Positions 7,801 through 12,959 of a DNA stretch of 12,959 nucleotides are shown here, piece by piece. The notes under the pieces were generated by a model. It did not search any database, was not told where the DNA came from, and worked only from the letters and a program-made list of their open reading frames with translations. Source of the stretch: Clostridia bacterium (GTDB taxonomy: Bacteria > Bacillota_A > Clostridia > Christensenellales > Borkfalkiaceae); assembly GCA_017457015.1 (NCBI GenBank), contig JAFTIG010000034.1, forward strand, positions 1 through 12,959, in the 5' to 3' direction. Position 1 is the stretch's first letter. Each line of letters begins with the position of its first letter. The translations under genes and the position numbers were made by a program.

Positions 7801-7894
7801 TACAACCCAAAGCGGTAAATACAAGATAGTATATCTCGTAATAGACCAGTGGGGTAACCAAGCGATTGCTGAATACCAAGTAACGGCGTCATAA
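4808..7894 (+). CDS. Large secreted multidomain protein: six Ig-like domains and two beta-sandwich modules
   Basis: This is probably a cell-surface or secreted glycan-binding protein; no enzyme motif is seen. A basic start and hydrophobic segment (about 14-36) form a signal peptide, with likely cleavage after Ala37 in the GFAG region. Ig-like units are marked by a repeated G-x-[YW]-x-[IVL]-x-Y ending at about 97-102, 431-437, 527-532, 619-625, 908-914 and 1004-1009, several followed by D-x-x-G or D-x-x-G-N. Two larger beta-rich modules interrupt them, at about 125-355 and 650-832. The order is Ig, module, three Ig, module, two Ig. No LPxTG, SLH or C-terminal membrane segment is seen, so retention at the surface is unexplained. 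AGGAGG at 4797-4802 fixes the start. The stop is 11 bases before the next gene. Ig-like repeats are recognised from pattern only; the closest named families would be Big_3/DUF5011-like. Confidence 0.85.
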   Translation: MNTYKNSFKKRRKLTILSLLALMIICVACSVASLGFAGEGSYSGVELKEYYNLGQEITISDANLSVGGSNYSVKPQVTYPDGSVVVKNEHSLKQLGKYTVVYQTEVDGVKYYQEKEFKVYDYLFSKSSSGETFYYDKDKQQNGTVELSGLRFHLGSGESLLYNKVIDLSEYKAEDTFIKFEIIPEVYGVRDATTLYIILTDLYDSSNKVTIRLVRAPDAPNPNTVSNEITYINAVHGAHALQGMKDGRYYYGKSFRNGMYGRMPNGAPFEFRFDYVNKRFYSYWDNGTKQETNLITDFNTDFGNDPWQGFTAGKCKLSIYAEGFMSTDVNKPFRGMLLEIDGKDLTKEEVGTFSTQQVLSAPPISILYNEYGSASGIPNAVVGYSYKLFDAEYLSVYGGEKLYTNVYYAYTSSSRYEVPVDNGYFTPDRLGVYTIVYTLVDVFGNVTKTEVDVTAIPDNGYGLYLKVPNYESYQTGNVGERFALVDASKVEVLGNYGTAEVVVIAEHPDGDVIDVTANNFIPLKGGKWKITYTAKDYAGRIGKFDYEITIQASDKVIFNAIKDMPKYFIVGTNNVIPDLQYIDYLDSYIEQTATTVYAMKGGVKVADITDGYFNPTEEGVYEIVYKATSISGQENQTSKSVLAIDVGYGKNISTWDRAKYFYSENSDITTKYNSNGVYVTVNGNGKFDFIRPVNAISFSLTLSISGTEKAASKVSIILTDVNNSSQKVKISLVNNQGALNLLINERRTAVVENQTFSDMKATVALSSGVLSCGAANLTLTDYLDGSKFDGFDSLLADLTIETEVDEGVTGNTTVLFDILNGQSFAKPLRKFDGVAPNIVYSETLLNKLDSGEIVKIPHARVVDVMSPNATASLTVLGPDDNPVKDVDGNLLENVAIDQDYYIELSNAGLYNLVYTYADDNGNANSAGLVIDAVSRNKPVITITGGARSVKVGESFTVATAKVTGEFTSYDLYIFVLAPTGNLKKVEMSKDEANYMKVSTTQSGKYKIVYLVIDQWGNQAIAEYQVTAS
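5180..5872 (+). other. Beta-sandwich module copy A (within the 1028-residue protein)
   Basis: Residues about 125-355. The landmarks shared with copies B and C are ILTDLYDSSNKVTIRL (198-213), the strand-like FEFRFDYVNKRFYSY (269-283), WQGF (307-310) and LLEIDGKDL (337-345). The strand pattern resembles laminin-G-like or carbohydrate-binding sandwiches, but no named family is claimed. Confidence 0.5.
6755..7303 (+). other. Beta-sandwich module copy B (within the 1028-residue protein)
   Basis: Residues about 650-832. Shared landmarks are SIILTDVNNSSQKVKISL (715-732), FDGF (788-791) and VLFDILNGQSF (814-824). It is shorter than copy A because the middle region between the TD motif and the FDGF motif is reduced. 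Confidence 0.48.
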
Positions 7895-7905
7895 GGAGAA
7901 ATACA

Positions 7906-9984
7906 ATGAAAAAATTAAAAAGAATATTAGTATTAATAATGAGTTTCGTTTTATTGTCCACGTCGTTTTTAGCATGTTCTGATGAAACGAGTAGTACGGA
8001 CGGAACTGGTAGTCCTACCGCCCCCGCTATTAAAGAAACTAACGAATATTTATTAAGAAACGGTAGCAGTGACTACGCAGTAGTAGTTCCCGATGCTCCT
8101 ATTAACTGGGAAATGCAAGCGGCAAACGAAATGGTTGCAAACATAAAAGCAGCGTCGGGCGTAGTTCTTCCGATCATTAATGAAAGCAACGTTACGGACG
8201 GTCAAAAGATGCTCGTTATCGGCAAAACTAACCTTACCGAAACTGCAGGCGTATCCGCACCAGTTACAACGTACGGGGCAAGGGGATTCGTAATCAAAGA
8301 GAAAGACGGCAACGTATATATCGTTGGCGGAGAAACACAAGGCACGCTTTACGGCGTTTACGAATTCTTGCATCAACAGTTCGGTTACGAACCCTACGCA
8401 ATAGACGAAATCTATATCGACACGGGCGTAATAGAAGAAAAACTTTTGGCGTTTGATATGTCTGAAATTCCCGATATTCCGTATATGCAGGGCGTACACG
8501 AATATTACCGTTTCTATAACGCACAGGCAGGTCACCGCATGCGTTTTAACTGTCACGAAGAAATATTCGTAGACCAAAATCAACCTTGGCACAACGTATT
8601 CAGTTACTTACCGCGTAGCGTATACGACGATCCTTCAAAGCCTGAAACTTATCATCCCAAGTGGTTTGCGAACAGTATGGAACTCCACTATACCGCACAC
8701 GGCGATCTTGAAGAGTTAAAACTTATGCAAGACACAGTATATGAAGCGATGAAAGATAAAATCGACAGTTGCTTTGCACAGGGCAAGTATTACGAATATA
8801 TCGGCTTTATGAGAAACGACTACGATAACAGTTTCGCAACGAGCGACGAGCCTAGAACTGATTCTAAGGGCAATCCGCTTTGGGAGAACGAGCCGGGGCA
8901 CGTTGACTCAGTAGCCGCGATGAAGGCTAAATACGGTGAAAAGGCGTATAACGCGGCAATCTTCTTACACTTCATCAATCCTATACAGGAAAGGATATCA
9001 AACTACGTTAAAGAAACCTACGGCAGAAAGATGTCGATAATGTTCTTTGCGTACTTTGAAACCGAAGCCGCACCCGTCAAAGAAGTAAACGCTAAATACT
9101 ATCCGTTAGACATGATTAGCGAAAAAGACTCTGCAAACCCGATGTTCGCAGATCCAATTTTCGACGACGTATACGACGGAGCGAACGACGGCAAACTTAG
9201 ATGCCATCCCGATGCAACGGTATTTACCGCACCGATAAGAACGGAATTCTGGCGCGAATATGATGAAGATACCGCACCTGGAATAATAGAGAAATGGAAA
9301 GCAGTAGCAGACAAACAGTCTTTCTGGTTCTACAACTTCTATTTTAACTCAACTACTTTTATGTATTACGACGTAACGTATAGCATGCAGTCCTATTTCA
9401 AAGCGGCAAAATCGGTTAACGCACAGTACGTTTTCTTTGAATCGCCTATGACTAAAAACGCTTACTATCCGTTCGGCAACCTAAACGTATACTTATTCAG
9501 TAAACTCGGTTGGGACGTAAACGCGGACGTGCAGACGCTCGTAGACAACTACTTTGAGCATTACTATAAGAACGCGGCAGGCTCTATGCGTGAATACTTT
9601 GATTCACTGACGGCGTACTACGCATACCTAAAGAACTATACCGACTTTACGGGCGTAATCGGCTCAGGCTCACAAAACCTTGACGCGAGATTTTGGCCCG
9701 AAGGTATATTGCAAGGCTGGCTTAACAGCATTAAACAAGCATACCTTGATATAGAACCGTTAAAGTACACCAACAAAGCGTTATACGACGAAATTTATAG
9801 CAGAATTTTATACGAAAGTTTGAGTCCTAGATATCTCTTAATGAGATTCTGTGCAAAAGACGCGTTCACTACCGATACGTTTAATGCAGAACTTACACAA
9901 TTTAAGGCAGACTGTGCAAAACTAGAAGTTACAAGAGCGGGTGAAAACGTAAGCGACATTACTCAACTCGTTTTAACAAGATAG
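7906..9984 (+). CDS. DUF4838-like lipoprotein, candidate glycoside hydrolase
   Basis: This is the only plausible carbohydrate-active enzyme in the locus. A lipoprotein signal ends at FLAC, with the lipid-bearing Cys at residue 24. Residues about 45-175 resemble the N-terminal domain found in front of alpha-glucuronidase-like and DUF4838 proteins: VVVPDAPINWEMQAANEM at 60-77, then the hallmark GGETQGTLYGVYEFLHQQFG at 141-160. From about 190 the chain follows DUF4838 order: HPKWF (250-254), a variable loop where many members have a Cys pair (here only RNDYDNSF, 303-310), IMFFAYFETEAAP (378-390), the aromatic WFYNFYF strand (474-480), and LFSKLGWDVNADVQTLVDNYF (530-550). The helical C-terminus is also typical. 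Glu385, Glu387 and Asp305/Asp307 are candidate active-site acids, by inference only. AAGGAG at 7893-7898 sits over the upstream stop codon, so translation is probably coupled. The substrate is unknown; activity is untested for most of this family. Confidence 0.78.
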   Translation: MKKLKRILVLIMSFVLLSTSFLACSDETSSTDGTGSPTAPAIKETNEYLLRNGSSDYAVVVPDAPINWEMQAANEMVANIKAASGVVLPIINESNVTDGQKMLVIGKTNLTETAGVSAPVTTYGARGFVIKEKDGNVYIVGGETQGTLYGVYEFLHQQFGYEPYAIDEIYIDTGVIEEKLLAFDMSEIPDIPYMQGVHEYYRFYNAQAGHRMRFNCHEEIFVDQNQPWHNVFSYLPRSVYDDPSKPETYHPKWFANSMELHYTAHGDLEELKLMQDTVYEAMKDKIDSCFAQGKYYEYIGFMRNDYDNSFATSDEPRTDSKGNPLWENEPGHVDSVAAMKAKYGEKAYNAAIFLHFINPIQERISNYVKETYGRKMSIMFFAYFETEAAPVKEVNAKYYPLDMISEKDSANPMFADPIFDDVYDGANDGKLRCHPDATVFTAPIRTEFWREYDEDTAPGIIEKWKAVADKQSFWFYNFYFNSTTFMYYDVTYSMQSYFKAAKSVNAQYVFFESPMTKNAYYPFGNLNVYLFSKLGWDVNADVQTLVDNYFEHYYKNAAGSMREYFDSLTAYYAYLKNYTDFTGVIGSGSQNLDARFWPEGILQGWLNSIKQAYLDIEPLKYTNKALYDEIYSRILYESLSPRYLLMRFCAKDAFTTDTFNAELTQFKADCAKLEVTRAGENVSDITQLVLTR

Positions 9985-10004
9985 TAAACAGATAGGAGAA
10001 AGAT

Positions 10005-11978
10005 ATGAGAAAAATTATATCCATAATTATGGCGCTGTTTATTATGCTCGTACCGTTTGTCGGTTGTAGCGACGCACCTGCGTCGAATACTCCGAAAGAC
10101 GATAAGTATCTAACGCTCAACAAAACGAGCGTGACCTTATCGACGTTTGGTGAAGCAGACATAATAGCATCATATCAAGACATAGACGACCTTACTTGGA
10201 CCAACAACAATAGCCAAGTAATAAGTATGACCGAGCACGGCAACTACGTTAAAGTAACGGCAATTAAGGCAGGTATCTCGTCGGTAACGGTATCGGGTGG
10301 TGGCAAATCCGCTACCTGCGCGGTAATCGTAAACGAGTCCAGCGACGTGCTGTCAGTAGAGATTGATAGACTCGGCGACTTAGAAGTTAGCGTTAACGGC
10401 ACGTTGTACGTTCCGGCAGTGGCAACTTTCCGTGGCGAAACGCTTGAAGACGCATCTATACTCTATGCGGTAAAAGATACTGCTATCGCAACCGTAACGA
10501 CCGACGGCGTAGTGACCGGCGTTAAGGGCGGTCAAACTACCTTGACTGTACAAGCAGAATACAAGGGCGTTAGATCTTCAGTTAAAGAAATCAACTTGAC
10601 GGTAAAAGACGGCCCTGCACTCGTACTCAGTTCGACCTACTTTAATATCTACGAAAAGGACGCGTCCGTTATCGAAAAATTCTATCCGTATAGACAAAAC
10701 TTCAGTTTCTATATAGTAGACGGCGAAAACAAAGTCACTGACTTTACTTCTACCGTAACGGCGACAGAAGACTCGGTTGCAAAGTTTGAAAACGGCAAGA
10801 TTGTAGCACTTAGCGCAGGCTCAACTATATTTACCGTAACGGTAACTTATAACGATACAGAGTACGTTGCATACCTTTACGTCACCGTAAACAAAGTTCC
10901 GACCGTAGAAATAAAATTGAGTGATGAAAAATTAACCCTTTACGCAAATATAGACATTACAGGTTTCCAAACTTCAAAAGCACTAAGCGCAACGGTATTC
11001 GTTGACGGCAAGATAGAGTCTACCGACGTTAAATGGAAAGTTGAAGAAGGTATCGGCTCGGCAACCGTAAACAGCAGGGGCACTGTAACCGCTCAATCGG
11101 CAGGTAAAGCGTCAGTCGTTGCAACCTACACTTACAATGGTAGCGAATATAAATCAACTTGCGCGGTAAAGGTAGTGGAAAGATTCCGTTACTCAGAACT
11201 TAAAGCCGACGTAAATAAAGACGGTAATATCGATATCGACACTAATATACTTTACGCCGACCTTATTTCTTCTAGCAACAAAATTCAGATTAATGACGTA
11301 TCTTTGACCGACTCGCACGACAAAGACCTTATTAGATTCGGCGTGCCTAACTACGGCGAGTATGCTCCGCAAATCTTTAGATTGTTCTTTAGAATGACCG
11401 ACGTCAACGATCCAACCAACTGGATAGAGTTTATCGTAGGCTACTACGCTAACGGTGCACCTGGCGCTATCATAAGTTACGCAATGAATACCAGCACTTG
11501 GGATTTAGGCACTATGATAGGTTTAGGCGTTAACAACAAGGGCACGCTAATGCCGATGCAACAAATCGGTGGAAGAAGTGACTCTAACTATAACAACCCG
11601 TCGGGTGTGCATAACAGTGGAACTGGTATGAAGTGGTTTAACGATCATACCCAAACAGACTACACCAACAACATGTTAGGTTTCTCACTCGTAGACGATG
11701 AAATTCACTTCAACTACAAGAGTTCTAGCGATAAGTGGGCAAGAGTAAGTTTAGCAGTCTTTACTAAAGCGCAACAAGCCGAACTATTAGCAAGTGGCAC
11801 GACTTACGCTAATCCCGTATGGAACGGATTTAGTTCTAAAGGCGTAACTAAAGTAAATATCACTATTAGCGCACAACTACTTGAAGCGAACAAAGTAGCA
11901 CCGCTCATGATCGATACTTTAAGCGGTAACCCAACGAGTGTTAGCGACGTCGCAAAACTGTCCGTAGCGTCTAATTAA
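10005..11978 (+). CDS. Surface lipoprotein with about four Big_2-type Ig domains and a C-terminal beta-sandwich module
   Basis: This is probably a surface binding protein anchored by lipid. The signal peptide ends at FVGC, with the lipid-bearing Cys at 21. Big_2-like units occupy about 36-110, 115-201, 206-297 and 301-391. They show the typical ends: VVTGVKGGQTTLTVQAEYKG (169-188), KIVALSAGSTIFTVTVTY (265-282) and TVTAQSAGKASVVATYTYNG (360-379). A calcium-loop-like DVNKDGNIDIDT follows at 402-413. From about 420 a third copy of the locus's beta-sandwich module runs to about 645. The chain ends soon after without an anchor. AGGAG at 9994-9998 fixes the start; the gap from the preceding gene is 20 bases. 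Binding of a glycan is inferred from domain type and from the neighbouring importer, not from a recognised ligand site. Confidence 0.85.
   Translation: MRKIISIIMALFIMLVPFVGCSDAPASNTPKDDKYLTLNKTSVTLSTFGEADIIASYQDIDDLTWTNNNSQVISMTEHGNYVKVTAIKAGISSVTVSGGGKSATCAVIVNESSDVLSVEIDRLGDLEVSVNGTLYVPAVATFRGETLEDASILYAVKDTAIATVTTDGVVTGVKGGQTTLTVQAEYKGVRSSVKEINLTVKDGPALVLSSTYFNIYEKDASVIEKFYPYRQNFSFYIVDGENKVTDFTSTVTATEDSVAKFENGKIVALSAGSTIFTVTVTYNDTEYVAYLYVTVNKVPTVEIKLSDEKLTLYANIDITGFQTSKALSATVFVDGKIESTDVKWKVEEGIGSATVNSRGTVTAQSAGKASVVATYTYNGSEYKSTCAVKVVERFRYSELKADVNKDGNIDIDTNILYADLISSSNKIQINDVSLTDSHDKDLIRFGVPNYGEYAPQIFRLFFRMTDVNDPTNWIEFIVGYYANGAPGAIISYAMNTSTWDLGTMIGLGVNNKGTLMPMQQIGGRSDSNYNNPSGVHNSGTGMKWFNDHTQTDYTNNMLGFSLVDDEIHFNYKSSSDKWARVSLAVFTKAQQAELLASGTTYANPVWNGFSSKGVTKVNITISAQLLEANKVAPLMIDTLSGNPTSVSDVAKLSVASN
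11208..11243 (+). other. EF-hand or dockerin-like calcium loop in the 657-residue lipoprotein
   Basis: Residues 402-413 read DVNKDGNIDIDT, matching the D-x-N-x-D-G-x-I-D calcium-loop pattern seen in dockerins and thrombospondin-type repeats. Only one copy is visible, whereas dockerins carry two, and position 12 is Thr instead of Asp or Glu. It sits between the Ig array and the sandwich module and may rigidify that hinge. Confidence 0.45.
11262..11939 (+). other. Beta-sandwich module copy C (C-terminus of the 657-residue lipoprotein)
   Basis: Residues about 420-645. Landmarks aligned with copies A and B are FRMTDVNDPTNWIEFIV (462-478), MLGFSLVDDEIHFNY (557-571), WNGF (606-609), the KVNITISAQLL strand (616-626) and LMIDTLSG (634-641). 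Confidence 0.48.
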
Positions 11979-11990
11979 AGGAGAACTGCT

Positions 11991-12767
11991 ATGAAAAAAA
12001 GTATTAAAAGATTAATAAGCGTGGTTTTGTTAGCGTTCGTATTAATAGCGAGCATAGCAATGATAGGTTGTAGTGAAGAGCAATCTTCTACTTCCAACAC
12101 ACCTGCAACTCCCAAGAGCAAACTCACTTTAAGCGCAACCAGCCTAAATTTGTACGTTTTAGATAGTGAAACGTTAACTCTTGAAACGAGTGAAGACGGA
12201 GAAATTTCTTGGACGTCAACTAGCGACAGTTTAATAGAACTTATCCCTAACGGCAAATCGGCAACTATAAACGCTCTCCGTAGGGGAGAAGTTACGGTTA
12301 TCGCAACGCAGGGCAAAAATAGCGTATCGTGTACGATAAACGTATTCCCGACCTATCACGCCTTTGACGTAATTTTAGAGTCGGCAGATAACGCACAACT
12401 AAAGGTAGGCGAAACCTATACGTTTAATACTACCGTGACGGTTGACGACGTAGAGTTTACTTTGAGTACGTTTGAATATTCGGTAATTCAATCTTCCCCG
12501 GCAGGTAGCGTAAGCGTAGCCGATAACGGTTTAATAACGGCTGTAAAACAAGGCACTGCAACCGTCGGCGTACGCGCAGTATACGGCGATACCTATACCG
12601 AGTGGAAATTAGTCACCGTCTACGTATTCCCGACCGATTACAGTAACGACGACCAAGAACAACCGTCACTTGACGACGGTGGGTACATAGAAGACGTGTT
12701 TGATACCGAAGAAATTATCCCAGAGCCACCTGAAGGCGGATTTATAGAAGACGTTTTCGGTGAGTGA
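11991..12767 (+). CDS. Short Ig-domain lipoprotein with acidic duplicated tail
   Basis: The signal peptide ends at MIGC, with the lipid-bearing Cys at 27. Two Big_2-like domains follow, about 43-118 and 122-214, and these resemble the first two domains of the upstream 657-residue lipoprotein. Both proteins share SNTP just after the lipid anchor, a TLxxTSxxL opening, an x-W-T-x-x-[NS] centre and a single Cys near the end of domain 1. In domain 2, GLITAVKQGTATVGVRAVYG (180-199) parallels VVTGVKGGQTTLTVQAEYKG there. The last 40 residues form a very acidic, Pro-containing tail with a duplicated GG[YF]IEDVF motif (230-237 and 249-256), ending two residues later. AAGGAG at 11978-11983 overlaps the preceding stop, with a 12-base gap, so expression is probably coupled. 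Role unknown; a surface adaptor or binding partner is the simplest guess. The frame ends in TGA followed directly by TAA. Confidence 0.84.
   Translation: MKKSIKRLISVVLLAFVLIASIAMIGCSEEQSSTSNTPATPKSKLTLSATSLNLYVLDSETLTLETSEDGEISWTSTSDSLIELIPNGKSATINALRRGEVTVIATQGKNSVSCTINVFPTYHAFDVILESADNAQLKVGETYTFNTTVTVDDVEFTLSTFEYSVIQSSPAGSVSVADNGLITAVKQGTATVGVRAVYGDTYTEWKLVTVYVFPTDYSNDDQEQPSLDDGGYIEDVFDTEEIIPEPPEGGFIEDVFGE
12678..12758 (+). other. Duplicated GG[YF]IEDVF tail motif
   Basis: GGYIEDVF at residues 230-237 and GGFIEDVF at 249-256 are separated by an acidic and proline-rich linker. Each has an aromatic-Ile-Glu-Asp-Val-Phe core, the kind of exposed short motif that can dock onto a partner protein. 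No known family motif was recognised. Confidence 0.7.
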
Positions 12768-12778
12768 TAAAAAAACCT

Positions 12779-12807
12779 TCCGACGCGCGTGATATTCGCG
12801 CGTCGGA
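12779..12807 (+). terminator. Strong hairpin after the last gene, probable operon terminator
   Basis: An 11-base perfect stem (12779-12789 with 12797-12807, GC-rich) closes a 7-base loop just 12 bases after the stop codon. On the + strand it is followed only by GTAAGGATTTTAA, a poor T-run. On the - strand it is followed by a run of Ts (the A-tract before 12776), so it may also or mainly stop transcription arriving from the right. Confidence 0.6.
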
Positions 12808-12829
12808 GTAAGGATTTTAAAACCACTTG

Positions 12830-12855
12830 GCCTAGGCAAAAGTTCTTGCCTAGGC
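12830..12855. repeat. Second hairpin, CCTAGG-containing inverted repeat
   Basis: GCCTAGGCAA (12830-12839) and TTGCCTAGGC (12846-12855) are perfect 10-base arms around a 6-base loop. An outer ACCAC/GTGGT pairing can add to it. No T-run follows on the + strand. It could be an mRNA-stabilising hairpin, a protein-binding site or a dispersed palindromic repeat. Confidence 0.6.
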
Positions 12856-12897
12856 GTGGTCAACAAAAAACAAAAAATAAGAAATACACTTTCACTT

Positions 12898-12903
12898 TAT
12901 AAT
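12898..12903 (+). promoter_or_regulatory. Isolated TATAAT hexamer near the right edge
   Basis: A perfect -10 hexamer lies in the AT-rich DNA after the two hairpins, with no recognisable -35 at normal spacing. It could drive a gene beyond the window. Weak on its own. Confidence 0.22.
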
Positions 12904-12932
12904 CAATACCTACGCGACCTAATGTTTTATAA

Positions 12933-12942
12933 GGGGGGGGGG
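12933..12942 (+). repeat. G10 homopolymer tract at the right edge
   Basis: Ten Gs follow an ATG (12922-12924) and a T/A-rich stretch and are followed by TA. A frame from that ATG reads MFYKGGGYFFER and stays open to the window edge, but no ribosome binding site precedes it, so it is not called as a gene. The tract resembles the one at 4745-4753. The rest of the 192-base region from 12768 to the edge holds only the two hairpins and AT-rich DNA. Confidence 0.75.
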
Positions 12943-12959
12943 TACTTCTTTGAAAGGCA

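Noticed and set aside
4808..7894. Tandem DNA repeat or CRISPR-like array in the Ig-domain genes
   Set aside because: The repetition is at the protein level only; the DNA copies are too diverged and irregularly spaced.
8053..8592. 179-codon open frame on the - strand
   Set aside because: It lies wholly inside the DUF4838-like gene, is rich in Tyr, Phe, Val and Cys in the manner of antisense translation, and has no recognisable family or operon partner.
11208..11243. Full dockerin domain and cellulosome component
   Set aside because: Only one loop is present, it is internal, and no cohesin-like domain is recognised in the window.
11975..12316. 113-codon - strand frame over the last lipoprotein gene
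   Set aside because: It is antisense to a gene with clear Ig domains and a lipobox, and no domain is recognised in it.
4745..12942. Composite mobile element bounded by the two G tracts
   Set aside because: No transposase, integrase, terminal inverted repeats or target duplications are visible; the shared flanks are noted only as a pattern.

Overview
The window looks like an accessory sugar or glycan-capture locus from a low-to-moderate GC Gram-positive bacterium, most likely an uncultured gut-type member of the Clostridia. This is inferred from four features: strong AGGAGG-type ribosome binding sites, lipoprotein signal peptides, an AraC regulator beside a CUT1-like sugar ABC importer with no ATPase gene, and surface proteins built from bacterial Ig-like domains. 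No RNA gene, CRISPR array, transposase or phage gene was found. All eight recognised protein genes lie on the + strand.

Layout. Positions 5-787 encode an AraC-family regulator (cupin plus HTH). Positions 788-963 are an AT-rich control region with a 20-bp palindrome, a good sigma-A-type promoter, and an inverted repeat inside the promoter spacer. Positions 964-4701 encode a lipoprotein solute-binding protein and two permeases with EAA loops. Positions 4702-4807 hold a G9 homopolymer inside a 12-codon mini-ORF that has a near-perfect ribosome binding site. Positions 4808-12767 encode four exported proteins: a 1028-residue Ig/beta-sandwich protein, a 692-residue DUF4838-like lipoprotein (the only candidate enzyme), a 657-residue Big_2-type lipoprotein, and a 258-residue short paralogue of it with an acidic tail. 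Positions 12768-12959 contain two strong hairpins and a second poly-G tract (G10) running to the window edge.

How the parts may work together (inference). The AraC protein senses a sugar and controls the promoter at 847-876. The exported proteins bind, and the DUF4838-like protein perhaps cleaves, a glycan at the cell surface. The solute-binding protein passes oligosaccharides to the two permeases, which would be energised by an ATPase encoded elsewhere. Gene spacing from 964 to 12767 is tight except for the 106-base gap with the poly-G tract, so this is probably one operon with a possible break or control point at that gap.

Most unusual features: (1) a repeated beta-sandwich-like module, seen twice in the 1028-residue protein and once in the 657-residue protein, with shared TD...N, [WF]xGF and C-terminal LxxDxLxG-like signatures; (2) two poly-G tracts with similar surroundings (a TATAAT hexamer about 30 bases upstream, an ATG and T-rich lead-in, and TA directly after), one before and one after the exported-protein block; (3) a duplicated GG[YF]IEDVF motif in the tail of the last lipoprotein.
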